Assembly (NCBI RefSeq): GCF_000820145.1
Contig: NZ_CDBW01000003.1
Location: forward strand, 78,137 to 142,136
Direction: 5' to 3'
DNA from: Aeromonas sobria
GTDB lineage: Bacteria > Pseudomonadota > Gammaproteobacteria > Enterobacterales > Aeromonadaceae
Length of the DNA: 64,000 nucleotides
Shown: piece by piece, positions 1 through 8,871 of the stretch
How positions within the stretch are numbered: the stretch's first letter is position 1
How the letters are laid out: each line of letters starts with the position of its first letter
Notes under the pieces: model-generated
Databases searched by the model: none
Seen by the model: the letters and a program-made list of their open reading frames with translations, nothing else
What the model was told of the DNA's origin: nothing
Program-made: the position numbers and the translations under genes

Positions 1-510
1 GTTCATATGAGAGGGGAAGGTGCTCTTGCAAAATTCGATATAGCGACCAGCCGCATCATCAATGCGCATTGCTTTACCAAGCAGGGCAGACTCGACACAA
101 GTGAGCTCGTGGTCAAGTTCGGCCTCGATGGCCATCTCGACATCATCGGGCAGCTTGGTGCCATCGGCGGAGAAGAACTTGATGCCGTTGTCATAGAAGG
201 GGTTGTGGGAGGCACTGATGACGATACCGGCTTCGGCACGGAAGGTGCGCGTCAGATAAGCAACCGCCGGAGTGGGCATGGGCCCCATCAGAATGGCCTT
301 GAGACCCGCGGCGGAAAGCCCGGCTTCCAGTGCGGATTCCAGCATGTAACCGGAGATGCGGGTATCTTTGCCAATCAACACCTTCTTGGTACCTTTCTTG
401 GACAACACCTTGCCAGCCGCCCAACCCAGCTTCATCACGAATTCAGGGGTGATAGGATACTCGCCAACCTTGCCACGCACGCCATCGGTGCCGAAATACT
501 TTCTTGCCAT
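1..510 (-). CDS. glmM: Phosphoglucosamine mutase, N-terminal 170 residues (runs off window)
   Basis: GlmM converts glucosamine-6-phosphate to glucosamine-1-phosphate for UDP-GlcNAc, peptidoglycan and LPS synthesis in the cytoplasm. The protein opens [13 protein letters not shown], the family N-terminus, and carries the active-site phosphoserine loop [10 protein letters not shown] with the serine at about residue 101. The coding frame is open to the left edge, so the C-terminal two thirds are outside the window. It lies 15 bp downstream of folP on the same strand, the folP-glmM order known from E. coli, and is probably cotranscribed with it. The start ATG is at 510. Confidence 0.97.
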   Translation of the reverse strand, partial: MARKYFGTDGVRGKVGEYPITPEFVMKLGWAAGKVLSKKGTKKVLIGKDTRISGYMLESALEAGLSAAGLKAILMGPMPTPAVAYLTRTFRAEAGIVISASHNPFYDNGIKFFSADGTKLPDDVEMAIEAELDHELTCVESALLGKAMRIDDAAGRYIEFCKSTFPSHMN

Positions 511-525
511 TGTCTGTTCTCTTTA

Positions 526-1371
526 TTATTTGGAAATAAAATCTTGTCCCGTCATTACCTGCCAGCCCACGCGCAGTGCATCCATGGTTTCCCGCACATC
601 ATGCACCCTGATGATACGGGCACCATGTTGCATCCCGATAAGGGCGCATGCCAGACTGCCCGCTAGGCGCTCGTCAACCGAACGGCCCAGCAGGTTGCCT
701 ATCATAGACTTTCGCGACATCCCCACCAAGAGCGGCAAGCCATAATCGAGCAGTTCCTTTTGGGCCACCAGTAGCTGGTAGTTGTGCGCCTGGGTCTTGC
801 CGAAACCGTAGCCGGGATCCAGCAGCAGCTGTTCACGCGCAATACCGGCAGCCATGCAAGCCGTGATTCGCTCATCAAAAAAGCCACGCACCTCCCCCAG
901 CAGATCGTCATAGTGTGGCTCGACCTGCATGGTTCTCGGTTGCCCCTGCATATGCATCAGACAAACCGGTACCCGGGCTTCGGCGGCAGCCTGCAGTGCA
1001 CCCTCCTCTTGGAGCGCCCTCACATCGTTGATCAGATGGGCACCCGCTTGGCAGCCTTCCCGCATCACCCCCGCCTTGGAGGTGTCGAGAGAGATCATCA
1101 CCTCCAGCTCTGCGGCTATTCGCTTGATTACGGGAATGACTCTGTCGAGCTCCTCCTGCTCACTCACATCCGGCGCGCCGGGGCGAGTGGACTCGCCACC
1201 GATATCGATCAGCGTGGCACCATCAGAGACCATCTGACGCGCATGGGCCATCGCCCGTTCAATCTGATTGAAATTGCCACCATCGGAGAAGGAGTCAGGG
1301 GTTACGTTGAGGATCCCCATCACATGGGGGCGATCGAGAGAGAGGCTGAGCCCCTTGCTGATTAACTGCAT
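526..1371 (-). CDS. folP: Dihydropteroate synthase
   Basis: FolP condenses 6-hydroxymethyl-dihydropterin pyrophosphate with p-aminobenzoate in folate synthesis and is the sulfonamide target. The protein shows the two pterin-binding signatures, GILNVTPDSFSDGG near the start and DIGGESTRPGA near residue 60, on a TIM-barrel-length chain of 281 residues. An in-frame ATG at 1389 exists but abuts the upstream hairpin and has no ribosome site. The ATG at 1371 has GGA seven bases upstream and gives MQLISKGLSLSL, colinear with the E. coli start, so it is preferred. A terminator-like hairpin separates it from ftsH, so expression may depend on read-through or its own promoter. Confidence 0.96.
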   Translation of the reverse strand: MQLISKGLSLSLDRPHVMGILNVTPDSFSDGGNFNQIERAMAHARQMVSDGATLIDIGGESTRPGAPDVSEQEELDRVIPVIKRIAAELEVMISLDTSKAGVMREGCQAGAHLINDVRALQEEGALQAAAEARVPVCLMHMQGQPRTMQVEPHYDDLLGEVRGFFDERITACMAAGIAREQLLLDPGYGFGKTQAHNYQLLVAQKELLDYGLPLLVGMSRKSMIGNLLGRSVDERLAGSLACALIGMQHGARIIRVHDVRETMDALRVGWQVMTGQDFISK

Positions 1372-1395
1372 CTTCGCGTCCATTTGCATAAAGAA

Positions 1396-1419
1396 AAACC
1401 CCGGGCAAGCCCGGGGTTT
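1396..1419 (-). terminator. Intrinsic terminator after ftsH
   Basis: An 11-bp perfect GC-rich stem (AAACCCCGGGC / GCCCGGGGTTT) with a 2-nt loop is followed on the minus strand by a T-rich run (TTTTTCTTT). It lies 12 bp past the ftsH stop and about 25 bp before the chosen folP start. Confidence 0.85.
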
Positions 1420-1431
1420 GGAGAGTCACGA

Positions 1432-3369
1432 TTATTTGGCCGGAGCGTCGTTGGCTTTGTCGATAGTGACATCCGCCACCGGTGCAGCCTCATCGGCCGG
1501 CTTGGCCTCGGCAGCAACAGTAGAACCACCCTGCGGCGTATCACCATGCTCATCATGCCAGTTGCTCGGAGCACGGACCTCGCGGCGCGCCATCAGATCA
1601 TCGATCTGCTTGGCGTCGATGGTTTCGTACTTCATCAGCGCATCTTTCATGGTGTGTAACACGTCCATGTTATCCAGCAAGATCTGCTTGGAGCGGGCGT
1701 AGTTGCGATCAATCACCAGCTTGACCTCGGCATCGATGACGCGGGCGGTATCGTCAGACATATGCTTGGCCTTAGCCATGCTGCGGCCGAGGAACACTTC
1801 ACCGTCCTCTTCGGCATAGAGCATGGGACCAAGACGCTCGGACATGCCCCACTGGGTCACCATCTTGCGAGCAATGTCAGTCGCACGCTCGATGTCGTTG
1901 GACGCACCGGTAGAGACCTTTTCGGCGCCGTAGATCAGCTCTTCTGCCAAGCGACCGCCATACAGACTGGAGATCATTGACTCCAGATGCTGCTTGGAGT
2001 GGCTCCAGCGATCCTGCTCCGGCAGATACATGGTGACACCCAGCGCACGACCACGGGGAATGATTGAGACCTTGTAGACAGGATCATGATCCGGTACCAC
2101 ACGACCAATGATGGCGTGACCCGCTTCATGGTATGCCGTCATCTCTTTCTCGGACTCTTTCATCACCATGGAGCGACGTTCAGCGCCCATCATGATCTTG
2201 TCCTTGGCCTTCTCGAACTCGGCCATAGAAACCACACGGCGGCTTTCACGGGCAGAGAAGAGGGCTGCTTCGTTGACCAGGTTGGCCAAGTCAGCACCGG
2301 AGAAACCGGGGGTACCACGAGCAATCAGGGCCGGATTGACGTCATCCGCCAACGGAACTTTGCGCATGTGAACTTTCAGGATCTGCTCACGACCACGGAC
2401 ATCCGGCAGACCGACCACAACCTGGCGGTCGAAACGACCCGGACGCAGCAATGCAGGATCCAGTACGTCAGGACGGTTGGTTGCAGCGATGACGATGACG
2501 CCTTCATTACCTTCAAAACCATCCATTTCAACCAGCATCTGGTTCAGAGTCTGCTCACGTTCATCGTGACCACCACCCAGACCGGCGCCACGCTGACGAC
2601 CGACCGCATCAATTTCATCAATGAAGATGATGCAAGGGGAGGACTTCTTGGCCTGCTCGAACATGTCACGTACCCGCGAGGCACCGACACCAACGAACAT
2701 CTCCACGAAATCAGAACCGGAGATAGTAAAGAACGGAACCTTGGCTTCACCAGCAATGGCCTTGGCCAGCAGGGTCTTACCGGTACCAGGTGGGCCAACC
2801 AGCAGCACACCAGTCGGGATCTTGCCACCCAGTTTCTGGAACTTGCTCGGATCACGCAGATAGTCGACCAGCTCCTTCACTTCCTCTTTGGCCTCATCGC
2901 AACCAGCGACATCGGCAAAGGTGGTCTTGATCTGATCTTCACTCATCAGTCGAGCCTTGCTCTTGCCGAACGACATGGCACCTTTGCCACCGCCGCCCTG
3001 CATCTGACGCATGAAGAAGACCCAGACACCGATCAGCAACAGCATCGGGAACCAGGAGATGAAGATAGAGGTCAACAGAGACGGCTCTTCCGGCTTCTCG
3101 CCCATCACTTTAACGTTGTGATTGAGCATATCATTGAGCAGCTGGGGATCCGGCGCAGGGATGATGGTGGTGAATTTTTCACCAGTGCGCTTGACGCCAT
3201 TAATGACCTTACCATCCATCCGCACTTCACGGATCTGCTCTTGGGTCACTTCTTTAACGAAGCTGGAATAGTCCAGCTGGCGACTGGTGGTATCGCTGGG
3301 GCTGAAGCTATTGAACACCGACATCAATACGACGGCGATGACCAGCCACAGGATTAAGTTTTTCGCCAT
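1432..3369 (-). CDS. ftsH: ATP-dependent zinc metalloprotease FtsH
   Basis: FtsH is a membrane-anchored hexameric AAA+ protease that degrades LpxC, sigma-32 and misassembled membrane proteins. The 645-residue chain has an N-terminal membrane segment starting [14 protein letters not shown], a periplasmic part, and a second membrane segment near residues 100-120. It then has Walker A GPPGTGKT at about 192-199, Walker B IIFIDEID, the second region of homology around RPGRFDRQ, and the zinc site HEAGH near residue 415. An earlier in-frame ATG adds only three residues (MSD) and the E. coli-like MAK start is preferred. It follows rlmE with a 54-bp gap, the conserved rlmE-ftsH pairing. Confidence 0.98.
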   Translation of the reverse strand: MAKNLILWLVIAVVLMSVFNSFSPSDTTSRQLDYSSFVKEVTQEQIREVRMDGKVINGVKRTGEKFTTIIPAPDPQLLNDMLNHNVKVMGEKPEEPSLLTSIFISWFPMLLLIGVWVFFMRQMQGGGGKGAMSFGKSKARLMSEDQIKTTFADVAGCDEAKEEVKELVDYLRDPSKFQKLGGKIPTGVLLVGPPGTGKTLLAKAIAGEAKVPFFTISGSDFVEMFVGVGASRVRDMFEQAKKSSPCIIFIDEIDAVGRQRGAGLGGGHDEREQTLNQMLVEMDGFEGNEGVIVIAATNRPDVLDPALLRPGRFDRQVVVGLPDVRGREQILKVHMRKVPLADDVNPALIARGTPGFSGADLANLVNEAALFSARESRRVVSMAEFEKAKDKIMMGAERRSMVMKESEKEMTAYHEAGHAIIGRVVPDHDPVYKVSIIPRGRALGVTMYLPEQDRWSHSKQHLESMISSLYGGRLAEELIYGAEKVSTGASNDIERATDIARKMVTQWGMSERLGPMLYAEEDGEVFLGRSMAKAKHMSDDTARVIDAEVKLVIDRNYARSKQILLDNMDVLHTMKDALMKYETIDAKQIDDLMARREVRAPSNWHDEHGDTPQGGSTVAAEAKPADEAAPVADVTIDKANDAPAK

Positions 3370-3423
3370 GTCACTCAAATCAGTAACCTCGCAGACTGAC
3401 AGTTAACGATGAAGGGTAGGGTA

Positions 3424-4053
3424 CTACAGTTTAAAACCGGTAGCCACAATGTAGACTTCCCGAGATCTGGCACGGGATGAGTCTGGTTTACGAATTTTAA
3501 CAGCTGAAAAAAGTTTACGTATTTCATTGAGATAGGTATCAAACCCTTCCCCCTGGAACACCTTCACTACGAAACTGCCGTCACTGCGTAATACCTGATT
3601 ACACATGTCCAGTGCCAGCTCGACAAGATACATGGCGCGCGCCTGATCCACCTGCTGGGTACCGCTCATGTTAGGTGCCATATCAGACATCACAACATCG
3701 ACCTTATCGGGACCGACTCTTCCCAGCAAGGCACTGAGCACAGCATCCTCCCGAAAGTCCCCTTGCAGGAAATCGACACCGGCAATGGGATCCATCGGCA
3801 AAATATCACATGCAATAACGCGACCCGACTCACCAACCTGTTCAACCGCGAACTGGGACCAGCCACCAGGAGCCGCCCCCAAATCCACAACTGTCATGCC
3901 GTTTTTGAGCAAGCGATCCTTGCCCTGAATCTCGTCAATCTTGAAAACAGCACGGGAACGCAGGCCCAATTTTTGAGCTTTTTTGACGTATTGATCGTCG
4001 AAATGTTCTTTTAACCAGCGGCTAGAACTGGGGGAACGCTTTTTCTGGGTCAT
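3424..4053 (-). CDS. rlmE: 23S rRNA 2'-O-ribose U2552 methyltransferase
   Basis: RlmE (FtsJ/RrmJ) methylates U2552 in the A-loop of 23S rRNA using SAM, late in 50S assembly. The 209-residue length equals the E. coli enzyme. The SAM-binding motif [13 protein letters not shown] is clear, and the catalytic K-D-K-E set can be placed in [28 protein letters not shown] and SREVYIVA. It is divergent from yhbY across about 100 bp and leads into ftsH, the usual heat-shock-associated arrangement. Confidence 0.97.
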   Translation of the reverse strand: MTQKKRSPSSSRWLKEHFDDQYVKKAQKLGLRSRAVFKIDEIQGKDRLLKNGMTVVDLGAAPGGWSQFAVEQVGESGRVIACDILPMDPIAGVDFLQGDFREDAVLSALLGRVGPDKVDVVMSDMAPNMSGTQQVDQARAMYLVELALDMCNQVLRSDGSFVVKVFQGEGFDTYLNEIRKLFSAVKIRKPDSSRARSREVYIVATGFKL

Positions 4054-4150
4054 GATAATCGACTTTAAAAAACCACAAGGGTTATTAGTATTAAGGGCTA
4101 AGTGGGGTTAGAATACGCCCCTTTCAACCCTGACTTATGAAGAAATTGCG

Positions 4151-4447
4151 ATGATTCTCAACAATAAACAGAAACAGTACCTCAAGGGCCTTGCTCACAG
4201 CCTCAAACCCGTCGTCCTGCTGGGTCAGCATGGTCTGACCGAAGGTGTACTGGCCGAAATCGATCTGGCACTGAACCATCACGAGCTGATCAAGGTTAAG
4301 GTTGCCGCTGAAGATCGCGAGATGAAGCAACTGGTTATGGATGCAATCGTCCGTGAAACCGCTGCAATCAAGGTGCAAAGCATGGGCCACGTGCTGACTA
4401 TTTATCGTCAAGCCACCGAGCCAAAAATCCAGCTGCCCCGCAAGTAA
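4151..4447 (+). CDS. yhbY: Ribosome assembly RNA-binding protein YhbY
   Basis: YhbY is a single CRM-domain protein that binds 50S precursors. The 98-residue product opens MILNNKQKQYLKGLAHSLKPVVLLGQ and contains the GLTEGVLAEIDLALNHHELIKVK core, including a GxxG-like loop, nearly colinear with E. coli YhbY. It is divergent from rlmE, the conserved neighbourhood, which fits a shared role in large-subunit maturation. A terminator hairpin follows within 10 bp. Confidence 0.96.
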   Translation: MILNNKQKQYLKGLAHSLKPVVLLGQHGLTEGVLAEIDLALNHHELIKVKVAAEDREMKQLVMDAIVRETAAIKVQSMGHVLTIYRQATEPKIQLPRK

Positions 4448-4448
4448 A

Positions 4449-4472
4449 AGGGAAGAGCATCGCTCTTTCCTT
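4449..4472 (+). terminator. Terminator after yhbY
   Basis: Stem GGGAAGAGC / GCTCTTTCC with a three-base loop, directly after the yhbY stop and followed by TTATT. The U-tract is short, so termination may be moderate. Confidence 0.6.
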
Positions 4473-4550
4473 ATTCCACTTCTTCCCGAGTCGCTTGCCA
4501 AAGTAGTCGCAAAGCCCTTAACCTGCGATGAATACTTTTGGATACGCATT

Positions 4551-5132
4551 ATGGCTCACCATCAAATTCTCACTGAAGATGAGCTGGCCATGCTGCGGGA
4601 CTTGGGGAGCAATCAGGACACCCATGTCCTGAGTGGACACCTTGATGCCCCCATGCTTGGCTTGCTGCACAAAGCCGAACACCTGGTACTCGAAGCGCGC
4701 TTCGCAGGCCATCAGTTACGCTTTCCGCTTACCTTTATCGAAGCCGCTGAGGGTGTTGTCGAGCCTCGGCTGGCTGCACCAGTGATCAGGGAGCTTGGCT
4801 TTACCCGGCCACGGGCCTGGCGTCTCGAGCAAAAAGCCAAATTACACAGCAGTAAAGGGCTATTTCAAGTATTAAGCCTCTCACTGAACGGCCTCATTGT
4901 CGAAAACTTGCCAACCGATATGCTAGCCGATGACTCACTCAGTGGAGAACTCTGCATCGCGCAAGAGGCTTGTTTCCCCCTTGATGCCAGATTGGTTCGG
5001 CGCATCAAGTCTGATGCCAACCATGCAACCTGGGCACTGAGCTTTCAGATGAGCGAAAGCGACATCGAACGGCTACGTCAGTGGCTGTTCCAGCGCCATC
5101 AGAATACCTTTACCGAGGCTTATCTGCCCTAG
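4551..5132 (+). CDS. PilZ-like domain protein, function unknown
   Basis: A 193-residue soluble protein with no signal peptide or membrane segment. The middle (about residues 85-150) resembles a degenerate PilZ barrel: an arginine-containing stretch RPRAWRLEQ is followed about 20 residues later by LSLSLNGLIVEN, similar to the (D/N)xSxxG turn that contacts cyclic-di-GMP. The conserved aspartate or asparagine before the serine is not clear, so ligand binding is uncertain. It lies alone between yhbY and greA, ahead of the pomAB motor genes, a context compatible with motility control but not proof. Family assignment is an inference from motif spacing. Confidence 0.6.
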   Translation: MAHHQILTEDELAMLRDLGSNQDTHVLSGHLDAPMLGLLHKAEHLVLEARFAGHQLRFPLTFIEAAEGVVEPRLAAPVIRELGFTRPRAWRLEQKAKLHSSKGLFQVLSLSLNGLIVENLPTDMLADDSLSGELCIAQEACFPLDARLVRRIKSDANHATWALSFQMSESDIERLRQWLFQRHQNTFTEAYLP

Positions 5133-5158
5133 CAAGTATCTCAGTCTTAGCCAAATAC

Positions 5159-5184
5159 AACAGGGGAGCACCAGCCCCCCTGTT
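5159..5184. terminator. Bidirectional terminator between the PilZ-like gene and greA
   Basis: Stem AACAGGGG / CCCCTGTT around a 10-base loop sits between two convergent genes. T-rich sequence follows on the plus strand (TTTCGTC) and GTATTTG on the minus strand. Confidence 0.6.
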
Positions 5185-5204
5185 TCGTCATAACCTGACG
5201 TCGC

Positions 5205-5681
5205 TTAAACGTAAGCTACGTTCAGCACTTCGTATTCCACATCACCAGCAGGGGTCTTGACGATAGCGACATCGTCTACTTCCTTGCCAATCAGCGCACG
5301 GGCAATCGGCGAGTTGACAGAGATAAGGTTTTGTTTGATATCCGCCTCATCATCACCCACGATGCGGTAGATAACCTCTTCCTCGGTCTCGCTCTTGAGC
5401 AGAGTCACGGTCGCGCCAAAAATGACACGGCCATTATTGGTGATCTTGGTGACATCGATCACCTGAGCATTGGAGAGCTTGGCTTCGATCTCCTGGATGC
5501 GGCCTTCGCAGAACCCCTGCTGCTCACGGGCAGCGTGGTATTCGGCATTTTCTTTCAGATCGCCATGCTCACGCGCATCGGCAATCGCTTCGATAATCTG
5601 GGGACGAAGCTCGGTCTTGAGATGGTCGAGCTCTGCGCGCAGCTTCTCAGCGCCGCGAACAGTCATCGGAGTATGATTCAT
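5205..5681 (-). CDS. greA: Transcription elongation factor GreA
   Basis: GreA stimulates cleavage of backtracked RNA in the RNA polymerase secondary channel. The 158-residue product has the N-terminal coiled coil with the acidic tip ([22 protein letters not shown], the D and E residues that coordinate magnesium) and the C-terminal FKBP-like domain from about residue 80 ([24 protein letters not shown]). Length and motifs match E. coli GreA (158 aa). It is a single gene between the PilZ-like gene (convergent) and pomB (same strand, 156 bp upstream). Confidence 0.98.
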   Translation of the reverse strand: MNHTPMTVRGAEKLRAELDHLKTELRPQIIEAIADAREHGDLKENAEYHAAREQQGFCEGRIQEIEAKLSNAQVIDVTKITNNGRVIFGATVTLLKSETEEEVIYRIVGDDEADIKQNLISVNSPIARALIGKEVDDVAIVKTPAGDVEYEVLNVAYV

Positions 5682-5837
5682 AGTCGAAACCTGGGTTGCT
5701 TGAAAATAGACACTGCGGCTATCTGCTAGGAAGCCGCAGCAATCGGTTCGGATGAGGCATCTTAATATGAAGCCAACACAAAATCCACGTCAGCGCCCTG
5801 CAGCCAGTCCGCCCTGGTTGTCCCGCATCGGCAATGC

Positions 5838-6731
5838 TTACTTCCCTTCCGGTACCGAGATAGGCGCCGATACGGTCGGTTTACCCTGCAGGATAGAGAT
5901 CTCTACCCGACGGTTCATCCGACGATTCTCGGGGGTGGTGTTGGGCACAAGCGGCTGGGAATCTGCCATCCCCTGCACCACCAGCCGCCGACCATCGAAG
6001 CCTGGCTCCTTGACCATCTGATGCGCCACCGCCACCGCCCGCTGGGAGGAGAGCTCCCAGTTGGACTGGAACAGCTCATCTTCGGTCGCGACGTTATCGG
6101 TGTGACCAGAAATGGTTATTTCACCCGGTACATCCTTGAGCAACGCAGCAACCTTGCGAATAACCGGCCAGAACTGGGGTTGCAAAAAAGCGGATCCGGC
6201 AGGAAATGACGCTTTTTCCCTGATCCGGATGATAATCTGTTGGCCCAGCGCCTCGATCTCGATGGCTCCGTCTTGAATCTGATCTTTCATCTGTTCAGCG
6301 AGCGCTTTGGCCAAGGTATTGGACTGCTGCTGTGCTTTTTGCGCATCCTGAGCCGTGTCCCCCCCTGTCTGTTTGCCATCACTCTTGTCCTGACCACCAG
6401 CCTGATCCGACTCACCGGGCAGAAATTCCAGTTCGGTCTGGGTCATGTCGATGGTCTGCTGCATCACGGTATCAATCGGCGTTGGCTCGGGACGGCCAGG
6501 CCGAAATTCCTGGGCAATCACCGAGGTACCTTTGGGAATATCTTTTACCTCGAGAATATTCTGCACACCGAAGGCTTTTTCCATGGAACCCGCGATTTGC
6601 TTGAATTTTTGTACATCCATCTCGGCAAAGGAGAGCAACAACACAAAGAAACACATCAACAGTGACATCAAGTCGGCAAACGTACCCATGTACGCGGGTA
6701 GGCCGGGCGGCGGACATTTGCAATCGGACAT
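5838..6731 (-). CDS. pomB: Flagellar motor stator protein PomB (MotB family)
   Basis: PomB is the peptidoglycan-anchored stator subunit that with PomA forms the ion channel of a sodium-type polar flagellar motor. The 297-residue protein begins with a CPPPGLPAYMGTFADLMSLL segment containing the conserved ion-binding aspartate (about D20) in its single membrane helix. A plug and linker follow, including a Q/K/D-rich stretch near residues 110-135. The C-terminal OmpA/MotB domain carries ISGHTDN and NRRMNRRVEI. The CPPPGLP start and FFVLLLSF helix resemble Vibrio PomB more than proton-type MotB. It follows pomA by 8 bp. Confidence 0.93.
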   Translation of the reverse strand: MSDCKCPPPGLPAYMGTFADLMSLLMCFFVLLLSFAEMDVQKFKQIAGSMEKAFGVQNILEVKDIPKGTSVIAQEFRPGRPEPTPIDTVMQQTIDMTQTELEFLPGESDQAGGQDKSDGKQTGGDTAQDAQKAQQQSNTLAKALAEQMKDQIQDGAIEIEALGQQIIIRIREKASFPAGSAFLQPQFWPVIRKVAALLKDVPGEITISGHTDNVATEDELFQSNWELSSQRAVAVAHQMVKEPGFDGRRLVVQGMADSQPLVPNTTPENRRMNRRVEISILQGKPTVSAPISVPEGK

Positions 6732-6739
6732 ACTGCCCC

Positions 6740-7498
6740 CTACTCGGTGCCGGTATTACGTTTGGATTGATTCAGATAGTTTTGCAACATCGACTGGATC
6801 ACCCGCGGGTTCTGGCCATCCTGAATCCCCATAATGGCGTCCAGAATCAACGCTCGACACAGTTTTTCCTCGCCGCTACGCAGCTCCAGCTTGTCCGCGA
6901 TGGGAATCGCGACCATGTTTGCCAAAATCGCACCATAAAGGGTGGTCAACAAGGCAACCGCCATCGCCGGGCCGATTGACTTGGGGTCACTCATGTTGGC
7001 CAGCATAGCCACCAGTCCCACCAAGGTACCTATCATCCCCATGGCAGGGCCCAGATCCCCGAGGGTACGGAAAACCTTGATGGCGGTGACATGACGCTCG
7101 GCAGTCAACTCGATATCTTTTTCCATCACGGCACGTACCACATCGGCATCGTGGCCATCCACCAGCATATCGATCCCTTTTTTCATGAAAGGATTGGGGA
7201 TCTCAGCCGCTTCCAGCGCCAGAAAGCCCCCTTTGCGAGCTGCATCAGCCAGTTCGACCGCCTTGGTAATTAAATCATCCAGCTTGTCGCCCTTGTACAT
7301 AAAGGCTTTGCCGCCAACCTTGAATGCCATAAAGAACTGGCCAATGTTGAACTTCATCATGGCGATGAAGATTGAACCAAAAATGGTGATATAGACCGAT
7401 GGCATATCCACATACATGCTCATGGGGCCGCCCAGCAGCATGCCGTAAACCACCACCCCGAAACCCAGCACTATCCCTATCAGACTGCCTAGATCCAC
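6740..7498 (-). CDS. pomA: Flagellar motor stator protein PomA (MotA family)
   Basis: PomA is the four-helix stator subunit that couples Na+ flow to torque. The 252-residue protein has N-terminal helices (LGSLIGIVLGFGVVVYGML; VYITIFGSIFIAM), a cytoplasmic loop with charged residues that meets the rotor, and the conserved ALGDLGPAMGMIGTLVGLVAML-type region that lines the channel. The start is a GTG at 7498 with GGAG seven bases upstream. It leads directly into pomB. The pair stands apart from other flagellar genes, as is usual for pomAB next to xseB in this group. Confidence 0.93.
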   Translation of the reverse strand: MDLGSLIGIVLGFGVVVYGMLLGGPMSMYVDMPSVYITIFGSIFIAMMKFNIGQFFMAFKVGGKAFMYKGDKLDDLITKAVELADAARKGGFLALEAAEIPNPFMKKGIDMLVDGHDADVVRAVMEKDIELTAERHVTAIKVFRTLGDLGPAMGMIGTLVGLVAMLANMSDPKSIGPAMAVALLTTLYGAILANMVAIPIADKLELRSGEEKLCRALILDAIMGIQDGQNPRVIQSMLQNYLNQSKRNTGTE

Positions 7499-7707
7499 GT
7501 TCCTACTCCTGTCACCCGTTCTTATGGCTATTATAGTCTGTTGAATTTTCTGCTATTGCATCCCATGCGGCAAGCCTCAACCCACAGAGAATGCTGGTTC
7601 ATTATCGACCAGTTTATCGAGAGTTTGAGGGGCCAGTGCTTTTCTGCCTCCCCCCTGCGGACGGTCGATGTTAATATAAGCCGTTTTTTCAATCCCCGAG
7701 GATGGAC

Positions 7708-7959
7708 ATGGCCAGTAAAAAAATCGACCGTCTGAGTTTTGATGCCACTCTGGAAGAGCTGGAAACCATCGTTCATCAGCTGGAACAAGGTTCCCTACCC
7801 CTGGAAGAGGCGCTCAAACAGTTCGAGCAAGGAGTCCATCTGGTGCGGGCCGGTCAGCAGAAGCTGGAACTGGCCGAACAGAAGATCCAGATCCTGCTCA
7901 GCCAAGCCGATGGCAGTGATAAGCTCGCCCCCTTCCAGCCAGAACAAGGAGAGGAGTGA
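7708..7959 (+). CDS. xseB: Exodeoxyribonuclease VII small subunit
   Basis: XseB is the small regulatory subunit of exonuclease VII, which degrades single-stranded DNA. The 83-residue helical protein has the family pattern LEELETIVHQLEQGSLPLEEALKQFEQG. Two in-frame ATGs exist six bases apart. GAGG at 7698-7701 is correctly spaced (6 nt) only for the ATG at 7708, giving the MASKK start. It heads xseB-ispA-dxs: its stop at 7957-7959 is immediately followed by the ispA GTG. Confidence 0.95.
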   Translation: MASKKIDRLSFDATLEELETIVHQLEQGSLPLEEALKQFEQGVHLVRAGQQKLELAEQKIQILLSQADGSDKLAPFQPEQGEE

Positions 7960-8850
7960 GTGGCGCTGGACCATTTTTCCCGTCTGCATCGTCAGCGTAT
8001 TGACGACTGTCTGTCAGCACAACTTGAATCCTTGCCCGCCATGGCGCCACGGCTGCGCGATGCCATGAGCTACGGCCTGCTGCTGGGCGGCAAGCGGGTA
8101 CGCCCGTTTCTGGTCTACGCTGTCGGCGAAATGCTTGGGGTAAAGAGCGATCTGCTGGATGGCCCCGCCGCTGCCGTGGAGTGCATCCACGCCTACTCCC
8201 TGCTGCACGATGACCTGCCCGCCATGGATGACGACGACCTGCGTCGCGGCCAGCCAACCGTCCACAAGGCGTTTGATGAAGGCACCGCCATTCTGGCCGG
8301 TGATGCGCTGCAGACCCTGGCATTCTCCATTCTGGCCGACCACCCCATGCCCGATACTCTGATGGCCAACCGGGTGCGGATGCTGAGTACCCTCGCCCGC
8401 GCCTCCGGCTATCTCGGCATGTGTGGTGGTCAGGCACTGGATCTGCAGGCCGAAGGCCGCCAGATCTCGCTTGCCGAGCTGGAGCAGGTGCACCGCCACA
8501 AGACCGGTGCGCTGATTGAGTGCGCCGTGGAGCTCGGTGCCCTGTGTAAGGCCGATGTGGATGATGCCACCCTGGCCGCGCTGCAAAGCTATGCCGCTGC
8601 CATCGGGCTGGCCTTTCAGGTGCAGGATGACATCCTCGATATCACAGGTGATACCGCCACCCTCGGCAAGCCGCAAGGCTCTGACCTGGCGCTGGAGAAA
8701 AGTACCTATCCGGCCCTGCTCGGTCTTGAAAATGCCCGTGAGCTGGCTCGCGAACTGCACGGCAAAGCCTTAACAGCCCTGCAATCCTTGCCCTACAATA
8801 CCGACATTCTGGAAGCGTTCGCCGATTACATCATCGAGCGAACCCACTAA
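7960..8850 (+). CDS. ispA: Farnesyl diphosphate synthase
   Basis: IspA makes C15 farnesyl diphosphate from IPP and DMAPP for undecaprenyl phosphate, quinone and heme O side chains. The 296-residue protein has both aspartate-rich motifs, DDLPAMDDDD (first) and QVQDDILD (second), plus GGKRVRP near the N-terminus. The start is GTG, abutting the xseB stop and using GGAG inside xseB, so the two are translationally coupled. dxs follows 21 bp downstream, placing an early and a late step of isoprenoid supply in one operon. Confidence 0.97.
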   Translation: MALDHFSRLHRQRIDDCLSAQLESLPAMAPRLRDAMSYGLLLGGKRVRPFLVYAVGEMLGVKSDLLDGPAAAVECIHAYSLLHDDLPAMDDDDLRRGQPTVHKAFDEGTAILAGDALQTLAFSILADHPMPDTLMANRVRMLSTLARASGYLGMCGGQALDLQAEGRQISLAELEQVHRHKTGALIECAVELGALCKADVDDATLAALQSYAAAIGLAFQVQDDILDITGDTATLGKPQGSDLALEKSTYPALLGLENARELARELHGKALTALQSLPYNTDILEAFADYIIERTH

Positions 8851-8871
8851 ACGCTGGATAACAGTAACAAT

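Noticed and set aside
7531..7788. Minus-strand frame upstream of pomA
   Set aside because: Overlaps the xseB coding start and has no domain or ribosome site; the region is the divergent pomA/xseB control region.
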